Origin: Terriglobia bacterium | GTDB taxonomy: Bacteria; Acidobacteriota; Terriglobia; Bryobacterales; UBA6623 | Reading direction: 5' to 3' | Length of the DNA: 59,438 nucleotides | Assembly (NCBI GenBank): GCA_009838515.1 | Contig: VXRL01000012.1 | Location: 57,123 to 116,560, forward strand | In this document: piece after piece, positions 25,387 through 35,191 of the stretch | Layout of the letters: every line of letters begins with the position of its first letter | How positions within the stretch are numbered: position 1 is the stretch's first letter | The notes under the pieces: generated by a model | Told to the model about the DNA's origin: nothing | The model's database searches: none | What the model saw: only the letters and a program-made list of their open reading frames with translations | Program-made: the position numbers and the translations under genes

Positions 25387-27747
25387 CTAGAAACTGATCC
25401 GCAGTCCTCCGTTGACCTGCCGGAACAGCCCGGGCTGAATTCCTTGCGGAGCCCGTGATGAAACGTAGAGCTCGTCGAACGCGTTCTTGATCGTGAAGTA
25501 CGGTTCGAACATCCAAGCCTCCCGCCGAATCTCGTAGCTGACTGCCAAGTTGGCGACCTGGTAGCCCGGAAGTTGGCCGACCGTTCCGTCATTGGACGGC
25601 TCCAGCGTCTCGCGGTTGTCCCCGAACTGACTGGCCACGGCGTTGAGATCGAGTTGGAAGCTCAGCCCGCCGAATTGCTTGATGCCGAACAGCACGCCAA
25701 ACGTCTGCCTGGGAGCATACGGCAGGCGGTTGCCGCCGTACAATTCGTTGTCCCTGAACTCGGCGACCGGCAGATACATGTGCCGGAAGTCCGTGTAGAC
25801 GCTCCAGCCTGACAAGTCCGCGACACGGCTCCAGTGGATTTTGGCCGAACTTTCGAAGCCTTGGTGCATTGTCGCGCCGCCGTTGGTAACCGTGGTTGTG
25901 GCGCCGCCCGACTCTGCCGCAGTGATGATCTGGTTCGAGAAGTCCATCCGGAAGAATGTGAATTCACCTAATACCGCGCGCTGGCCGGCTAGGCGGACGC
26001 CCGCCTCGTAATTCCACGACAGCTCCGAATCGAGGTTGAGGTTCTCGCCGTTGCTAGTGATGGCGATCTTGGTTCCGGGAGGGGCGAATCCCCGGTGGAC
26101 ACCCGCGAAGAGGGTCAGGTCGTCGACAGCGCGGATCGAGAAACCCAGTCCTGGGATGACCGTCGTAACGCCGTTTTCCTCGCGGATATTGACATCGGTC
26201 GGAATTCCCTGCACGCGCTTGCGCACGATATGGCGCTCTTGCTTGTACCTCACGAAGCGTGCGCCGGGCGTGAACGAGATGCGAGAGCCGATCTTGAAGA
26301 GATTCTGAACGTAGCCTGCCAAGGCTCGGCCATAGCGGAACTCGTCGTCCCGAGTCACGCCCGCGCGGGCGTCGAACACGTCGCCGTTGATCCGCCGGTC
26401 GCGAGCCTTCTCGTAGATGTAGCGCGCGCCGATGTCGAGCTGGCCGTAGCTGTGCTGTCGGCTGAAGTTTGACTGTGCACCGTAGACGTCGAACTCGCGG
26501 TTGCGATTGCCGGCCGAGTTGCGCAAGTACAAGGCGCCTCCGCTCAGGCTCGGGTCTCCGATCACACCCAAGTAGTCGCGCCCTTTGTCGCTGCGGTCGA
26601 AATCTTGGCGGCCCCAGTATCGCTTGGTGCTGTAAACGAAGGCCGAACTGCTCAGTGTGGAGGCAGGACTGATTGTGACGGCGTGAGAGACGGACCCGCT
26701 CTGGCGCTCCACATCGAGCGCGTCGGACGGGACGGCGTTCAAGTTCGGGTCCCGCTCGAACATTGGCTGCGTCAGGCCCACGTAGGTCGAGTTTGAGATC
26801 TCGTCGTAGACGCCGGCCTTGACAGAGAGGGTGTGCCGCTCGCTAGGACGGAAGCTGAATTTCGTCTGCACGTCCTCGATGTCGTAGAAGAATCCGCGCC
26901 AGCCATCGCCTTGTTTGTGCAGATAGTTGGTGATCCAGCCGATCGACTGGTCGCGTTTGCTCGCGCCCAGTGAGGCCTCGCCCACGAATACTCCGCGCTG
27001 CCCGCCCTCGACGTCGACTTCGCCGTGGAATCTTGATGGCGGATCCGGCGTGACGAAGTTCACCACTCCGCCGACGGTCTGCGGGCCGTGGACGATCTGG
27101 CCGCTGCCTTTGAGGATCTCGACCCGGCTCATGCGCTCGATGGGTGGCGAATAGTACATGTCCGGCTCGCCATAGGGAGCCAGCGCGATTGGAATGCCGT
27201 CCTCAAGAATCAGCACTTTGCGGCTGCGGTTGGGGTTTAGGCCCCGCATGCCGATGTTCAGCCGCATGGCGACCGGCCCGGAATCCTCGCGCAGGTTGAT
27301 GCCGGGCACGCGGCGCAGCATCTCGTTAGCATCGAGCGGCTTGGCCGCTTCGAGTTCCGCCTTGCTAACGATATGCAACGACCCCGGAATTGCCGTGCGC
27401 AGATCTTCGACCGTCGCCACCACTTCAATCGTGGCTGCGTTGCGCCTCAGTTCCGTCAGCTCAATTGCGAGTTCAGCCGTTTCGGCCGAGCGTGTCACTT
27501 CGACCGGCTCAAAGTCCGGGGCAACTACGCGGATCGTCAGAGATCCTTCCGGGACTCCGGAAAGAGTGAAGTTCCCTAGGCTGTCCGTGCGTGTAACTAT
27601 TCCTGATTCAATAGCTTCTACTGTAGCTGTGGCCACTGGGAACCCACCGGGTCCGGTCACCTGCCCGCTGATGTCGCGGGCCTGCACGCTTGCGCAGAAA
27701 AGTAACGTGATGGCTGCGCAGCCCACACGCCGAAGAGGCTCGATCAT
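25387..27747 (-). CDS. TonB-dependent receptor, FecA-like
   Basis: Outer-membrane receptor of 786 residues. The signal peptide (MIEPLRRVGCAAITLLFCAS, then VQA) is followed by a carboxypeptidase-regulatory-like domain (about 25-95, ISGQVTGPGGFPVATATVEA). The plug domain (about 115-235) has LHIVSKAELEAAKPLDANEM, VPGINLREDSGP, MRGLNPNRSRKVLILEDGIP and EILKGSGQIVHGPQTVGGVV, the pattern of FecA/ferric-citrate-like receptors. The rest is a 22-strand barrel that ends GGLRISF. The ligand could be a ferric chelate or an oligosaccharide. It is divergent from the longer Oar-like receptor at 28047, and sulfatases lie on both sides. Confidence 0.92.
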   Translation of the reverse strand: MIEPLRRVGCAAITLLFCASVQARDISGQVTGPGGFPVATATVEAIESGIVTRTDSLGNFTLSGVPEGSLTIRVVAPDFEPVEVTRSAETAELAIELTELRRNAATIEVVATVEDLRTAIPGSLHIVSKAELEAAKPLDANEMLRRVPGINLREDSGPVAMRLNIGMRGLNPNRSRKVLILEDGIPIALAPYGEPDMYYSPPIERMSRVEILKGSGQIVHGPQTVGGVVNFVTPDPPSRFHGEVDVEGGQRGVFVGEASLGASKRDQSIGWITNYLHKQGDGWRGFFYDIEDVQTKFSFRPSERHTLSVKAGVYDEISNSTYVGLTQPMFERDPNLNAVPSDALDVERQSGSVSHAVTISPASTLSSSAFVYSTKRYWGRQDFDRSDKGRDYLGVIGDPSLSGGALYLRNSAGNRNREFDVYGAQSNFSRQHSYGQLDIGARYIYEKARDRRINGDVFDARAGVTRDDEFRYGRALAGYVQNLFKIGSRISFTPGARFVRYKQERHIVRKRVQGIPTDVNIREENGVTTVIPGLGFSIRAVDDLTLFAGVHRGFAPPGTKIAITSNGENLNLDSELSWNYEAGVRLAGQRAVLGEFTFFRMDFSNQIITAAESGGATTTVTNGGATMHQGFESSAKIHWSRVADLSGWSVYTDFRHMYLPVAEFRDNELYGGNRLPYAPRQTFGVLFGIKQFGGLSFQLDLNAVASQFGDNRETLEPSNDGTVGQLPGYQVANLAVSYEIRREAWMFEPYFTIKNAFDELYVSSRAPQGIQPGLFRQVNGGLRISF

Positions 27748-27816
27748 TGCCAGGTATCCTTGCTGCTGTCGAAGATTCGACTGCGCGGAGAATCCATCGC
27801 AGCCCTCGGAACTCCC

Positions 27817-27846
27817 AACCTACTCGATAATGCAACTTAGTGTCAA
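27817..27846 (-). promoter_or_regulatory. Candidate promoter of the FecA-like receptor
   Basis: Read on the minus strand, TTGACA (complement of 27841-27846) is followed after 18 bases by TAGGTT (complement of 27817-27822). The first hexamer is perfect, the second weak. The leader would be about 58-65 bases. A small palindrome CAATT-AGAG-AATTG at 27844-27857 overlaps the -35 element. Confidence 0.3.
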
Positions 27847-28046
27847 TTAGAGAATTGTATGAGTTCTGTAACAACGAGCGTCGCTCGGCTGTGCCGCGGC
27901 CATCGCGAACCAGATTCCAATTACGTGCGACGCCGAGACTGGTCCGACAGGAATGGTCCCGAATCGTTGCGAGGGTTGCGGTTAGTGCGCTATGCTTTGC
28001 ACGCCGCACGGCAGGGTTGCATTCTGCTGCGGCGTTTGGGGGAAGC

Positions 28047-31000
28047 ATGATCCATTTGACAAGATCGGGATGGCTGGTAGCGTGCCTGGCGCTCATTGCT
28101 GGTGCGGCGTTCGGCCAGACCTTCTACGGCAGCTTGGTCGGGTCCGTTCAGGACTCGACGGGTGCCGTGATTCCGGGAGCGAGCGTCACCGTGACCAGTC
28201 TCGCGACCGGCGAACAGCGCGTGCAGGAGACCGAAGCGGCCGGCCTGTATCGCTTCGTGAACCTAGTTCCAGGCCAGTACCGCCTCGAAGCGCGCTCTGA
28301 GGGCTTCAAGCAGTTCGCGCAGGAGCCGATCACGATCGAGGTCGACGCGAGCATCCGCATCGACCCGGTGCTGGAGATCGGGGAAGTCACCGAAGTCGTC
28401 GAGGTCGTTTCCAGCACGCCCCTGCTGCAATCGCAGACATCCTCGCTCGGCCAGGTCGTCGAGTCTCGCAAAGTCACCGAGACGCCGCTCAACGGGCGCA
28501 ACGTGCTGAACTTGGTTGCTCTCGCTCCGGGAGTCGTGCCGCAGGGGCAGTCCATGCAGAGCCCCACCGGGGTCAACATCTTCGCCTGGGGCAACTACCA
28601 GATCGGCGGCGGCCAGTCGAATCAGAGCGCCACAACGCTGGACGGTGCACCGGTCAATATCGGCTACGCCAACCTCACCGCCTTGGTCCCGACTCAGGAC
28701 GCGGTGCAGGAATTCAAGATCCAGACCAACAACCTAGGTGCAGAGTTTGGTCGGTTCGCCGGTGGTGTCATCAACATGGCCACGAAGTCCGGCAGCAACG
28801 AATTCCATGGCTCCGCCTACGAGTTCCTGCGGAACAAGGTTCTCAACTCCAACACCTTCTTCAACAACGCCAGCGGCATCGGGACACCGCCGTTCGTCCA
28901 GAACCAGTGGGGCGCCAACGTCGGCGGCCCGGTCGTCAGAGACCGCGTCTTCTTCTTCTCCTCTTATGAGAGCTATCGCCAGCGGCAGGGCCGCTCGCTG
29001 CTGCTCGACTCCCCGACCCCGCTGCAGCAGCAGGGCGATTTCTCGGAGGTGGGGCGGGCCATTCACGATCCGTTCTCGGTATCGAGCGTCGGCGACCTCC
29101 CTCGCACGCGGTTCCAGAACGACACAATTCCGGGTTCGATGCAGGACGCCACGGCGTCGGCCCTGAGCCATCTCTGGGATCAGCCCAACCAGCCCGGGCT
29201 GAACAACAACTACGCCACGAACGCCAGCGATGGCGGCAACAACACCCAGTTCAACAATCGGGTCGACTGGAGTGCCAGCGACAAGCACCGCTTCATGGGG
29301 CGCTGGACGTGGTGGGACAACCTCACGTTCGGCGTGGACCCCTACGGCACCGGCGCCCACATTGATGCTGGTCCGGAGACGTTCACCACCAACCAATGGG
29401 TGCTCGGAGACACGTGGTTGATTTCTCCCACAACGATTCTTGACCTGCGGGCGTCGTGGACACGTTTCCGCTACGACCGCTCCCCTGCCAGCCAAGGGAT
29501 CGATCTGACTCAGTTCGCGTGGCCTTCGTCGTTGGTGGGCCAGATCCCGGACAACTTCCGCCACATCCCCACGCCTTGTGTAGAAAGCTACGGTTTGTTC
29601 TGCGCCCAGGGCACGGGTAGCATCATCATTGCCCGGCAAGACAACGTGGCCTTCCTGCCGAGCCTGACATTGATCCGCGGGCGACACACCTTCAAGCTGG
29701 GAGGCGATGTGCGCAGGCTGACGCACAACTACGCGCAAAGCAACACCCCAAGCGGAATCTTCCGCTTCAACAGCAATTTCACCGCCAACGACCCGTTCAG
29801 CCCGATGGGTGGCTGGGGCTTCGCTTCGTTCCTGCTCGGCACCGGCACGGGCGGCGGCATCTCGACGCCCAGCCTGGTGGCCGGCCAGATGATCTACAGG
29901 GCTGGCTATGTCAATGACCAGTGGCAGGTCAATGACAGGCTGACCGTGAACATCGGATTGCGCTGGGAGCGCTCGGGGAACTTCTCTGAGCGCTTCGATC
30001 GCATGACTTCTCTCTCGCTCGACTCGGTCAATCCGCTTTCTTCCGAGACAGGCCTGGATTTGCGCGGGCAGCTCGCGCTCGTGAACTCCGATTTGCGGCC
30101 GGCGCGGACGGGTATGGATGATCGGAATTCCTTCGCGCCCCGCCTTGGCATCGCGTACCGCGTCGACGACAAGACTGTGATCCGCACCGGCTACGGCATC
30201 TTCTGGCTGCCCAACGACGTTGCCTTCGCGATCGCGCCCAACATCGACTTCATCAATACCATATCCACTCCGTGGGTCACCTCGCTCGATAACGGCGTGA
30301 CTGCGTTTCGCCGGTTGGCGGACCCCTTCCCAGATGGTGTCCTGCAGCCGCCGGGACGGGACACCACGTTCTTCAATACCTTGGTCGGCGGTCTCGGCAT
30401 CCGCTCGGCGGTGCCCGACCAGCCGCTCGGCTACATGCAGCAGTGGAACTTCAACATTCAGCGGCAGCTCGGCGACGGCACGCTGGTCGACGTGGCTTAT
30501 GCCGGATCGAAGGGAACGAGCTTGCCGGTCAACGCTCAAACCATCAATCAATTGCCGGACCAGCACCTGAGCCTCGGCACCGCGCTTAACGAACAGGTGC
30601 CGAATCCGTTCCACGGCTCCTCGATTACCGCCGGGCCTCTCTCTCAGCCGACCGTCGCACGCGGCCAGCTGCTTCGCCCCTACCCGCAGTTCACCGATGT
30701 CTCAATGGCAGGACCGACCAACCGCAGCTCGACCTACCATTCTTTTCAGGCCAAGGTTGAGCGGCGTTTCAGGGGCGGGGCGAGCTTGCTGGCCTCCTAT
30801 ACTGCCGGCAAGCTGATCACGGACGCAGGCACGTTGACCGGTTGGCTAGATGGCCTCGAGGGCTTCAGTGCGCAGGGCTGGGCCACTGGCGGCAACAACA
30901 ATGACCTCCGTTCGCTGAAGTCGCTGGCGGCGTTCGATGTTTCGCAGCGTTTCGTGCTGAGCTACGTCCTCGACCTGCCGTTCGGCAAGGGCAAGCCCTT

Positions 31001-31493
31001 CCTCGGCGATCTTTCGGGGGCTGCCAACGCCATCCTTGGCGGGTGGGGAATCAACGGTGTGACCACAGTTCAGCGTGGATTTCCGATCGGCGTGTCGCCT
31101 TCCCAGAACCTCTCTAACTCTTGGGGAGGATCGCAGTTCATCGACAACAACGGCACCAGCGCGGAACTATCCGGCGACCCACAGACGCGGCTCAACGAGT
31201 ACTTCAGGACAGACGTGTTCAGCCAGCCAGCGGCGTACACGTTCGGCAACACCTCCCGGGTCCTGCCGGACGTGCGCGGGCCCGGCATTGCACAGTGGGA
31301 CTTCGCGCTGTTCAAGCGTACGCAGTTGGGCGAGAGCCTAGGCTTGGAGTTTCGCACTGAATTCTTCAACCTGTTCAACACGCCGATCTTCCGGCATCCG
31401 GGAACCGCGCTGGGCACTCCCCAGTTTGGCGTGATCAGCGGCACTCGAGGCGTGCCTCGACTCGTGCAGTTCGGGCTGCGACTGATCTTCTAG
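28047..31493 (+). CDS. TonB-dependent receptor, Oar-like, large
   Basis: Predicted outer-membrane receptor of 1148 residues. ATG 28047 is chosen because GGGGGAAGC precedes it and a signal peptide begins there (MIHLTRSGWLVACLALIAGA, AFGQ). The frame upstream from 27840 is non-conserved. Domains: carboxypeptidase-regulatory-like (about 25-105, GSVQDSTGAVIPGASVTVTS, GLYRFVNLVPGQYRLEA), plug (about 120-260, KVTETPLNGRNVLNLVALAP, FGRFAGGVINMATKSGSNEF), then a long barrel ending FGLRLIF. This is the typical acidobacterial Oar type. A TPR protein and a CRTAC1 protein follow on the same strand, separated from it by a strong hairpin. Confidence 0.92.
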   Translation: MIHLTRSGWLVACLALIAGAAFGQTFYGSLVGSVQDSTGAVIPGASVTVTSLATGEQRVQETEAAGLYRFVNLVPGQYRLEARSEGFKQFAQEPITIEVDASIRIDPVLEIGEVTEVVEVVSSTPLLQSQTSSLGQVVESRKVTETPLNGRNVLNLVALAPGVVPQGQSMQSPTGVNIFAWGNYQIGGGQSNQSATTLDGAPVNIGYANLTALVPTQDAVQEFKIQTNNLGAEFGRFAGGVINMATKSGSNEFHGSAYEFLRNKVLNSNTFFNNASGIGTPPFVQNQWGANVGGPVVRDRVFFFSSYESYRQRQGRSLLLDSPTPLQQQGDFSEVGRAIHDPFSVSSVGDLPRTRFQNDTIPGSMQDATASALSHLWDQPNQPGLNNNYATNASDGGNNTQFNNRVDWSASDKHRFMGRWTWWDNLTFGVDPYGTGAHIDAGPETFTTNQWVLGDTWLISPTTILDLRASWTRFRYDRSPASQGIDLTQFAWPSSLVGQIPDNFRHIPTPCVESYGLFCAQGTGSIIIARQDNVAFLPSLTLIRGRHTFKLGGDVRRLTHNYAQSNTPSGIFRFNSNFTANDPFSPMGGWGFASFLLGTGTGGGISTPSLVAGQMIYRAGYVNDQWQVNDRLTVNIGLRWERSGNFSERFDRMTSLSLDSVNPLSSETGLDLRGQLALVNSDLRPARTGMDDRNSFAPRLGIAYRVDDKTVIRTGYGIFWLPNDVAFAIAPNIDFINTISTPWVTSLDNGVTAFRRLADPFPDGVLQPPGRDTTFFNTLVGGLGIRSAVPDQPLGYMQQWNFNIQRQLGDGTLVDVAYAGSKGTSLPVNAQTINQLPDQHLSLGTALNEQVPNPFHGSSITAGPLSQPTVARGQLLRPYPQFTDVSMAGPTNRSSTYHSFQAKVERRFRGGASLLASYTAGKLITDAGTLTGWLDGLEGFSAQGWATGGNNNDLRSLKSLAAFDVSQRFVLSYVLDLPFGKGKPFLGDLSGAANAILGGWGINGVTTVQRGFPIGVSPSQNLSNSWGGSQFIDNNGTSAELSGDPQTRLNEYFRTDVFSQPAAYTFGNTSRVLPDVRGPGIAQWDFALFKRTQLGESLGLEFRTEFFNLFNTPIFRHPGTALGTPQFGVISGTRGVPRLVQFGLRLIF

Positions 31494-31519
31494 TCGCTTC
31501 GCGCAGGCTTGGCGAATCG

Positions 31520-31550
31520 AACCGGCGGGCGGCCCAGCCGCCCGCCGGTT
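31520..31550 (+). terminator. Strong hairpin between receptor and TPR gene
   Basis: AACCGGCGGGCGGC at 31520-31533 pairs perfectly with GCCGCCCGCCGGTT at 31537-31550 around a three-base loop. It starts 26 bases after the receptor stop. CCTCTT follows, not a clean T-run, so it may be a terminator, an attenuator, or a processing/stability element between cotranscribed genes. Confidence 0.5.
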
Positions 31551-31593
31551 CCTCTTGCGGTCCGAGAACCGGCGATAATAGAAACCGGCTTCC

Positions 31594-33516
31594 ATGGCTT
31601 GGACAACCCTCGGCGCAGCCGCCGCATTGTTGCTGCTGCCCGCCGCTCTGCCGGCGCAGCCTGTGCTCGAGCAATCGGATGTCCGGACTCGCTTCCAGGC
31701 AGGCCAGACAGCGCTGCAAGCCGGGCGCTTCGCCCAAGCCGAAACTGAGTTCCGCGCCGCCCTAGATTCCGATTCGGGGCTTTCGGAAGCGCGCGTGAAC
31801 CTGGGCTTGGCCCTGTTCTTGCAAGGGAAGTACCAGCTATCGGTTGACGAACTGGAACAGGCGGCTCGCGCCCTGCCAACGCTGCCCGCCGCCCATTTGT
31901 TCCTAGGTCTCGGCCATCTCAAGCTAGGCGCGTCCGACCAAGCTATCGCTGCGCTCTCTCGCAGCTTGGAGCTGGACCCGGCCAACCTCGAGGCGCACCG
32001 GGCGCTGGCGGCATGCCACCTGGCGAACGGGGACTACGCCAGCGCCGTGCAGGAATTCCAAGCGGCGTTCTCGCACAGCCCGGACAGGACCGAGGCGTGG
32101 TACCTGCTCGGGCGCGACTACATGGGCCTGATGAGCGATCTGGCCGGACGCTTGGTCGTCGAGCAGCCGGACTCGGTCTGGGCCGCTCGGCTCGGGGCGG
32201 ACATGCTGGCGCTCAGCGAGGCCTGGGAGGCCGCCGCGAACTACTACGCGACCGCGGTTGCCAAGCGATCCGACCTGCCCGGTCTGCACTCGGCGTTGGG
32301 ATCCGCTCGCTTGCGGCTCGGGCAGTTAGGCGAGGCCGCCGCCAGTTTTGAAGATGAGTTGCGCACAGATCCGCGCTCCGAGCAGGCGTTGCTCGGGCTG
32401 GCCGAGATCAGCTTGGCGCGGGGAGATGCTGCCGCCGCCCTTGAGCGAGTGGCCGCGGTCTGGGATTCGTTTCCGCAATGGCTGGGATCCCAGCCAGCGT
32501 TTGAGTCCGGGGCCATCGCGCCCGAATCTGCGGCTAAGCTCCTGCAGTCGCTCGGCCAGTCCGAGGCGGGACCGGCAGCGTACCTGGCTTGGGCGCTCTC
32601 AGCCAGTGCCGGCGACGCAGCAACTGCGGCCGCCGCCCGAGGGCGATTCGAGCGGGCCGTCCACGCCGCTCCCATGCGCTCTGCCGGGGCCTCCGAAGCT
32701 GTCTCTCTGTGCGCCGACCATCTCTACTCGGCCTGCGCGCGGGCGCTAGTGTCGCGTCCCTCGATGACGCGGGCGGAGTTGTTGCTGCTGGGCAGGGCCT
32801 ACCTTGCGCTCGGTCAGCACGAAAGGGCTGTGATCGCGTTCACGCACGCTATGCGCGGCACTGACGAGGCAGCGCCTGAAGCCGTCTATTGGACGGTCCG
32901 CACGCTCCGGTCACTGGCGGACTTGTGCTTCGACCAGGTCGAGAAGCTGGCCCCGCAGTCCTGGCGTGTGCATCAATTGCGGGCCGAGGCCCACCGCCAG
33001 CGGCAAGCCGACGATGAGGCGATTTCCGAGTACCTGCGCGCGATCGAGCTCAAACCGGATGCGGCTGAGTTGCACCGCAGCTTGGGGCTGATCTACTTGC
33101 TGAATAACGCCTACGACGAAGCCGAGCAAGCCCTTGAGAAGGCCCTCGATCTGGACGGTGCGAACCCGCGCTCGCTATACGTGACCGGCCGGTTGTTCGT
33201 GGCCAGGCAACAGCATCCCGAGGCCATTCCCTACTTGGAGACCGCTCTGCAGCTTGACCCCAACTTGGTCGAGGCTCGTCCCAGCCTCGGCCGGGCGTAC
33301 CTGCGGGTCGGGCGCGCGGAAGAGGCCGCCGCGCAACTCGAGCAGGCGCTGATCCTCGACTACTACGGCGATATCCACTACTCGCTCTTCCAAGCCCACC
33401 GCCGGCTGGGCAACATGGAGCGGGCCAGACAGGCGCTGGCCAAGTCCACCGAGATGCGCAAGCGTTCGTTCGCGCGCGACCGCACGAAGTTTGAGCGATG
33501 GATCGAGACCGAGTAG
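31594..33516 (+). CDS. Exported tetratricopeptide-repeat protein
   Basis: Protein of 640 residues with a signal peptide (MAWTTLGAAAALLLLPAALP, AQP). It is built almost entirely of 34-residue TPR units, seen clearly at about 30-200 (AGQTALQAGRFAQAETEFRA, HLFLGLGHLKLGASDQAIAA, ALAACHLANGDYASAVQEFQ), 230-290, and again at 475-625 (SEYLRAIELKPDAAELHRSL, VTGRLFVARQQHPEAIPYLE, LGRAYLRVGRAEEAAAQLEQ). The middle (about 295-400) is more degenerate. TPR arrays mediate protein-protein contacts; no enzyme domain is present. The 3' end overlaps the CRTAC1 gene by 19 bases, which strongly suggests coupled expression. The role is probably as a periplasmic scaffold for the receptor or the CRTAC1 protein, an inference from context. 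Confidence 0.9.
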   Translation: MAWTTLGAAAALLLLPAALPAQPVLEQSDVRTRFQAGQTALQAGRFAQAETEFRAALDSDSGLSEARVNLGLALFLQGKYQLSVDELEQAARALPTLPAAHLFLGLGHLKLGASDQAIAALSRSLELDPANLEAHRALAACHLANGDYASAVQEFQAAFSHSPDRTEAWYLLGRDYMGLMSDLAGRLVVEQPDSVWAARLGADMLALSEAWEAAANYYATAVAKRSDLPGLHSALGSARLRLGQLGEAAASFEDELRTDPRSEQALLGLAEISLARGDAAAALERVAAVWDSFPQWLGSQPAFESGAIAPESAAKLLQSLGQSEAGPAAYLAWALSASAGDAATAAAARGRFERAVHAAPMRSAGASEAVSLCADHLYSACARALVSRPSMTRAELLLLGRAYLALGQHERAVIAFTHAMRGTDEAAPEAVYWTVRTLRSLADLCFDQVEKLAPQSWRVHQLRAEAHRQRQADDEAISEYLRAIELKPDAAELHRSLGLIYLLNNAYDEAEQALEKALDLDGANPRSLYVTGRLFVARQQHPEAIPYLETALQLDPNLVEARPSLGRAYLRVGRAEEAAAQLEQALILDYYGDIHYSLFQAHRRLGNMERARQALAKSTEMRKRSFARDRTKFERWIETE

Positions 33517-35156
33517 CCCGGATCGCGCCCGCCATTGCCTTCGTGCTGGTTGGCGGTACGGTGTCGCAGTCCTTGCCGGGCGCGATTCAATTCCAAGATG
33601 TCGCAGGCATGGCGGGAATTGACTTCGTTTTGCACAATCACCCGACGCCCGAAAAGCACATGATCGAGACGATGGCGGGCGGGGTGGCCGTCTTCGACTA
33701 CGACGGCGACGGCCTGCCGGACATCTACTTCACCAACGGAGCCGCGATTCCGTCCTTGAGCAAGGAAGCGCCGAAGTATTGGAACCGCCTGTACCGGAAC
33801 GACGGCGGGCTGCGCTTTAGCGACGTCACCGCCGAGGCCGGCGTCGCCGGGACCGGCTATGACATGGGCGCGGCCGCGGCCGACTACGACAACGATGGCG
33901 ATGTCGACCTGCTAGTTGCCGGAGTCTTTCGCCTGACCCTGCTGCGCAATCGTGGCGATGGCGTGTTCGAAGACGTCACCGCGGCCTCCGGCCTCCAAGG
34001 CGGCCAGTGGTCCGTCGCTGCGGGCTGGTTTGACTACGATGCCGACGGGCACCTCGATCTCTTCGTGGTCAACTATGCGCACTGGAGCTTGGATTTCGAC
34101 ACATTCTGCGGCGACGAGCGGCGCGGCCTGCGCGCCTACTGCGATCCGATGCAGCTGACTCCGATACCGAATCGCCTGTATCGCAACCTTGGCGACGGCA
34201 CGTTTCAGGACGTGAGTGCGGCGACCGGCATTAGTGACCACTCCGGGCGCGGCATGAGCGTGGCATTCGCTGACGCCAACGGCGATGGCAAGACTGATGC
34301 GTTGGTCACGAATGACAACCTGCCGAACTTCCTGTTCCTCAACCAAGGCGGAGAGGGCTTTGAAGAAGCAGGGCTGCTGTCAGGCACGGCATTGCTACAG
34401 CATGGCGACCCCGTGGCCAGCATGGGCGTCGATTTCCGCGATTATGACAACGACGGCTTGCCGGACGTGGCGGTCACGGCCCTGATCGCCGAGACCTTCC
34501 CGCTGTTCCGCAACTTCGGTGACGGCTTTTTCGAGGACGTGACCGGCCCGTCCGGCTTGGCGCTTCATTCCAACCGCCACAGTGGCTGGGGCAATGGGCT
34601 GTACGACTTCGACAACGATGGCTGGAAGGATCTGTTCACGGCCAACTCTCACGTCAACGACATCATCCGTGAGTTCGAGCCCACGACGCCGTATCGCGAA
34701 ACCAATAGCGTGTACGCCAATCGTAGGGACGGGTCGTTCGAGGAGGTCACAGCTGCCGCCGGCAAGGCCTTCGCGAGCACGGCAAGTGCCCATCGCGGCT
34801 GTGCGTTCGCGGATTTCGACCGCGATGGCCGCGTCGACGTGGTGGTGTCCTCGCTGGGTGGGGCCGCCGAATTGTGGCACAACACCAGCCCAGGGCGGCG
34901 AGCGTGGCTCAATGTCCGGCTCTTGGGGACGAAGTCGAACCGTGACGGGATGGGTGCGAAGGTCCGCGCAGGCGGCCAGTCCAATGTAATGACCAGCGCG
35001 GTTGGCTACGCCTCATCCAGCCACGACGGGGTGCATTTCGGCCTCGGGGAGTCCGAAGGTGTCGCCGTGCAGGTGACGTGGCCCAGCGGCACTGTTCAAG
35101 ATCTCGGGCGCGTTTCGGCGAATCAGATATTGGAAGTGCGCGAGCTGCTGCCCTGA
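33498..35156 (+). CDS. CRTAC1-family protein: FG-GAP/VCBS repeats plus ASPIC/UnbV domain
   Basis: Exported protein of 552 residues with a signal peptide at 1-25 (IAPAIAFVLVGGTVSQSLPG). At least seven calcium-binding-type repeats with D-x-D-x-DG-x2-D cores are visible: DYDGDGLPDIYF, DYDNDGDVDLLV, DYDADGHLDLFV, DANGDGKTDALV, DYDNDGLPDVAV, DFDNDGWKDLFT and DFDRDGRVDVVV, which should form a beta-propeller. The C-terminal ASPIC/UnbV domain (about 470-550) has AWLNVRLLGTKSNRDGMGAK and VTWPSGTVQDLG. Such proteins are abundant in Acidobacteriota and Planctomycetota; the molecular function is unknown. The start codon lies inside the TPR gene. Together with that gene and the receptor it forms a likely functional unit. 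Confidence 0.93.
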   Translation: MDRDRVARIAPAIAFVLVGGTVSQSLPGAIQFQDVAGMAGIDFVLHNHPTPEKHMIETMAGGVAVFDYDGDGLPDIYFTNGAAIPSLSKEAPKYWNRLYRNDGGLRFSDVTAEAGVAGTGYDMGAAAADYDNDGDVDLLVAGVFRLTLLRNRGDGVFEDVTAASGLQGGQWSVAAGWFDYDADGHLDLFVVNYAHWSLDFDTFCGDERRGLRAYCDPMQLTPIPNRLYRNLGDGTFQDVSAATGISDHSGRGMSVAFADANGDGKTDALVTNDNLPNFLFLNQGGEGFEEAGLLSGTALLQHGDPVASMGVDFRDYDNDGLPDVAVTALIAETFPLFRNFGDGFFEDVTGPSGLALHSNRHSGWGNGLYDFDNDGWKDLFTANSHVNDIIREFEPTTPYRETNSVYANRRDGSFEEVTAAAGKAFASTASAHRGCAFADFDRDGRVDVVVSSLGGAAELWHNTSPGRRAWLNVRLLGTKSNRDGMGAKVRAGGQSNVMTSAVGYASSSHDGVHFGLGESEGVAVQVTWPSGTVQDLGRVSANQILEVRELLP

Positions 35157-35191
35157 GTGTGAGCAGTCTAGCTGGCGCGGCCCCGCACCGG

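Noticed and set aside
27840..28046. Earlier ATG for the Oar-like receptor (27840)
   Set aside because: The added 69 residues are non-conserved and cover the divergent promoter region; the signal peptide and ribosome site begin at 28047.
28734..30614. Open frame of 626 codons on the minus strand inside the Oar-like receptor gene
   Set aside because: Antisense shadow of a conserved receptor; no signal, no domain, composition dominated by Arg, Ala, Glu and Val.
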